The notes under the pieces were generated by a model, which saw nothing but the letters and a program-made list of their open reading frames with translations, did not search any database and was not told the origin of the DNA. 43,803 bases of DNA, from NCBI GenBank assembly GCA_015065615.1, contig SVPY01000022.1:1-43803 (forward strand). Reading direction: 5' to 3'. A program made the position numbers and the translations under genes. The DNA comes from Oscillospiraceae bacterium. GTDB taxonomy: Bacteria; Bacillota; Clostridia; Oscillospirales; Acutalibacteraceae. Positions 41,935 through 43,803 of this stretch are shown here, piece after piece. The first letter of the stretch is position 1. Every line of letters starts with the position of its first letter.

Positions 41935-41968
41935 TCTCACGTCCCGAAACGAAAGGTTCAATATTGAA

Positions 41969-43636
41969 ATGCAGGAAAATGAAAATAATTTAATTCAAAA
42001 CGAATGTCACAGGGAAAATGATTCAAATTCTCCTTGTGACGCGCTTCAGGAATCCGCCGAAAAAAATGAAAACTCTATCGAAAACAAGGAGCCTTCTTCC
42101 GATGAAACTAACGCAAATTGTGCGGAAGAAGCCAATAACGAGAACGCAGGTGCAAACTGTGTAAACGGCGAAACCGAAAATAACGCGGTAAATGAAAGCG
42201 TACAGGAAAACTCAAATAACGGCACCTATTATTATGAGCCTATGCCTTCAAACGTGCCTCCCTGTCCTCCGCCACCGCCGTATCCTCCTTATCCCCCTTA
42301 CCCTCCTTATTCTCCCGTAAGAAAGCCTAAACTTTCATCTGCCTCCAAGGTATTTATCATACTTCTTGCCGTACTTTACGGTGTAAGTTCCTTCGCTACC
42401 GTTGGCGCAACACTTTATGCTATAATAAACTCCAACACTCAGCAAAGCAGCAGTAAATACCCGGGCTATTCAAGCAATTACCCCAGCTATGACGATTACT
42501 TCAGTGAATTCGAGGATTATTTCGGCGACAGCGAGCAGTTCCCCGATTTTGGCGGCGGAAACGGTAATAACGATAAGGATAACGATAACAAAAACGAATC
42601 TCCTAAGAACGATACCGAAAATAACAGCCAGAACGAAGTTTACATTCAGCCCGATATCGAGTATTCACCTAATCTTGACGGTATCACAATCAACAGTAAG
42701 CCTTCTTCCGAGTCCTTAAGCGCCGAGGAAGTTTACAAAAAGGTTATTAAATCCACCGTAAGCGTTTACGCCAAAATTCCCTTGGCAGACGGAACTTACG
42801 AAGAAAGCAGCGGAACGGGTATTATAATCACCGAAGACGGTTTTATAATCACCAACAGCCACGTTATCGGCAATACTAAATCCACTTACGTTACGGTAAT
42901 TACCGAGGACGGAACCGAACATCCCGCAATTATAGCTGCATTCGATAAAGCCACCGACCTTGCAGTACTTAAAGTAGACGCTACAGACCTCACCCCTGCC
43001 GAATTCGGCAACGATGAAGAACTCAATATAGGCGAGTGGGTTATCGCCATAGGCAGCCCCGGCGGCGTAGGCTTCTCCGGTTCTCTTACACGCGGTGTTA
43101 TTTCAGGTCTCGACAGAGTAATCGACACAACCGAAACAAGTAAAATCACTTATATACAGACCGATGCAGTTATCAATCCCGGCAATTCCGGCGGTCCCTT
43201 GGTAAATATGTACGGTCAGGTAGTGGGTATCAATACCTCTAAAATTGCCGCAGACGCTTACGAAGGCATGGGCTTCTCCATCCCCACCACCGACGCCAAG
43301 GCAATTCTCGATCAGCTTTTGGCTTCAGGCTACGTTGAAGGCAGAGTCAGAGTGGGTATTACGGGTCAGAATAACATCAGCGGTAACCCCTACGGCGTTA
43401 TCATCATCGAATTTGATGAAACAGGCAGCAGCTTCGACGGCACGCCTGCAAAAGTTAACGATATCATAATCGGTATGGACGGCAAGAAGATTCAGTCCCT
43501 TAACGACCTCACCACAGCCCTGCAGAAATATAAAGCAGGAGATAAAGCCAAAGTAACCCTCTACCGCCCGTCAAACGGCAACGAAATCGAAGTGGAAATA
43601 ACCCTCCTCCCCGATGTAGGTGAAACGCAGAGATAA
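41969..43636 (+). CDS. HtrA/DegP-like membrane-anchored serine protease
   Basis: A 555-residue protease. It has a cytoplasmic acidic N-terminus ~1-95, a PPY repeat stretch ~95-110, one transmembrane helix ~118-142, then an Asn/Asp/Tyr-rich linker. The trypsin-like domain has His in ITNSHVIG, Asp in KATDLAVL and Ser in NPGNSGGPL. One C-terminal PDZ domain (GVIIIEFDETGSSF..ITLL) follows. It degrades or refolds damaged proteins outside the membrane. As the third gene after a two-component system it fits a CssRS-HtrA-type secretion or envelope stress unit (known for Bacillota; inferred here). ATG 41969 follows GAAAGG by 12 nt, rather far. Its terminator appears split by the IS (see findings). Confidence 0.93.
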   Translation: MQENENNLIQNECHRENDSNSPCDALQESAEKNENSIENKEPSSDETNANCAEEANNENAGANCVNGETENNAVNESVQENSNNGTYYYEPMPSNVPPCPPPPPYPPYPPYPPYSPVRKPKLSSASKVFIILLAVLYGVSSFATVGATLYAIINSNTQQSSSKYPGYSSNYPSYDDYFSEFEDYFGDSEQFPDFGGGNGNNDKDNDNKNESPKNDTENNSQNEVYIQPDIEYSPNLDGITINSKPSSESLSAEEVYKKVIKSTVSVYAKIPLADGTYEESSGTGIIITEDGFIITNSHVIGNTKSTYVTVITEDGTEHPAIIAAFDKATDLAVLKVDATDLTPAEFGNDEELNIGEWVIAIGSPGGVGFSGSLTRGVISGLDRVIDTTETSKITYIQTDAVINPGNSGGPLVNMYGQVVGINTSKIAADAYEGMGFSIPTTDAKAILDQLLASGYVEGRVRVGITGQNNISGNPYGVIIIEFDETGSSFDGTPAKVNDIIIGMDGKKIQSLNDLTTALQKYKAGDKAKVTLYRPSNGNEIEVEITLLPDVGETQR

Positions 43637-43721
43637 TTTACTATAACAATAAAAAACACCCGACGGTTTTTAGAACCATGCATCTGTCAAGGAAAAGTAG
43701 ACACTTAAAAACCCCATAGTA

Positions 43722-43803
43722 TTAGAAGCCCAGTTCGGTCTTGTACTGAACTGGGCTTTTATAGCCCAGAGCGGCCGCAGGCCGCCTGTTATTAAAGTAA
43801 TAC
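43722..43803 (-). CDS. IS3-family transposase OrfB, C-terminal end only
   Basis: Only the last 26 residues are in the window, on the minus strand, ending in TAA (43724-43722). They read ..NNRRPAAALGYKSPVQY.., matching the conserved C-terminus of IS3-family integrase subunits (YN..RPH..LGY.SP..Y). That end follows the DDE core, which must lie beyond the window edge. It is too short for ordinary gene callers. Whether the transposase is intact cannot be judged. Confidence 0.85.
   Translation of the reverse strand, partial: YYFNNRRPAAALGYKSPVQYKTELGF
43726..43764 (+). terminator. Intrinsic terminator inside the IS end, facing outside transcription
   Basis: A perfect 11-bp stem AAGCCCAGTTC (43726-43736) with GAACTGGGCTT (43748-43758), with a further inner GT/AC pair, then TTTATAG in the plus direction. 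It is made of the last transposase codons and would stop plus-strand transcripts coming from htrA. Confidence 0.75.

Larger units (their letters stand above)
43685..43803 (-). mobile_element. Right end of an IS3-family insertion sequence (continues beyond the window)
   Basis: The transposase C-terminus (separate entry) runs toward 43722. Past it lies TGTCAAGGAAAAGTAGACA (43685-43703, plus strand), which starts with TG as IS3-family ends do, and is my proposed terminal repeat. The left end lies outside the window, so the boundary is inferred. Confidence 0.7.

Noticed and set aside
1-43803. tRNA or rRNA genes, phage genes, toxin-antitoxin or defence systems
   Set aside because: I looked for their hallmarks and saw none. 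The only mobile DNA found is the IS end at 43685.

Overview
The window looks like the chromosome of a low-GC Gram-positive anaerobe of class Clostridia, probably a gut or rumen glycan degrader. The grounds are strong AAAGGAGG-type ribosome sites, near-consensus sigma-A promoters (TTGACA-17-TATAAT class), a T-box leader ahead of seryl-tRNA synthetase, a glycyl radical enzyme, a 2-hydroxyacyl-CoA-dehydratase-type activase and many glycoside hydrolases without signal peptides. The species cannot be named from the sequence alone. Genes lie on both strands in short operons separated by clear hairpin terminators.

Layout. 1-3300: the tail of an unidentified, possibly GxGYxYP-like protein, then a GH38 alpha-mannosidase-like gene. 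3358-9404 (minus strand): a DegV fatty-acid-binding protein under two matching palindromes, a sialate-O-acetylesterase-like SGNH hydrolase, a glycyl radical enzyme, and a DUF3472-type lipoprotein. A broken 3' copy of that lipoprotein lies on the far side of the radical enzyme. 9480-11790 (plus): GpsA-like dehydrogenase, glycerophosphodiester phosphodiesterase, and a small membrane-anchored HTH protein. 11827-15260 (minus): pstSCAB phosphate transporter with a Pho-box-like promoter, no phoU, and near-identical terminator hairpins on both sides. 15369-22232 (minus): a three-gene glycosidase operon (GH2, an unassigned TIM-barrel protein, GH78). 22363-24885 (plus): a leucine-rich-repeat protein, a sirtuin and an alpha/beta hydrolase. 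24916-27953 (minus): beta-mannosidase and nitroreductase. 27954-30653 (plus): T-box leader, serS and an alkaline-phosphatase-superfamily enzyme. 30738-33403 (minus): YD-repeat lipoprotein, DMT permease, sfsA. 33510-39457 (minus): HgdB-like protein, double activase, sodium:solute symporter. 39720-43636 (plus): response regulator, sensor kinase and HtrA protease. 43685-end: the right end of an IS3-family insertion sequence.

How it fits together. The glycosidases (GH38, two GH2, GH78, the acetylesterase and probably the TIM-barrel protein) have no visible export signals, so they probably trim imported mannose-, rhamnose- or acetyl-bearing oligosaccharides inside the cell. No sugar importer is present in the window. 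GpsA and GDPD recycle glycerophosphate, and Pst supplies phosphate. The two-component system with HtrA looks like an envelope-stress unit.

No wholly new multi-gene system can be proven here. The points most worth a second look are: the lipoprotein/glycyl-radical-enzyme mosaic, the twin operators at degV, the face-to-face promoters at 9424-9478, the direct repeats bracketing pst, the glycosidase operon with an unassigned member, the three 16-bp repeats at the start of the symporter transcript, and the IS end that carries its own terminator and seems to have split the htrA terminator.
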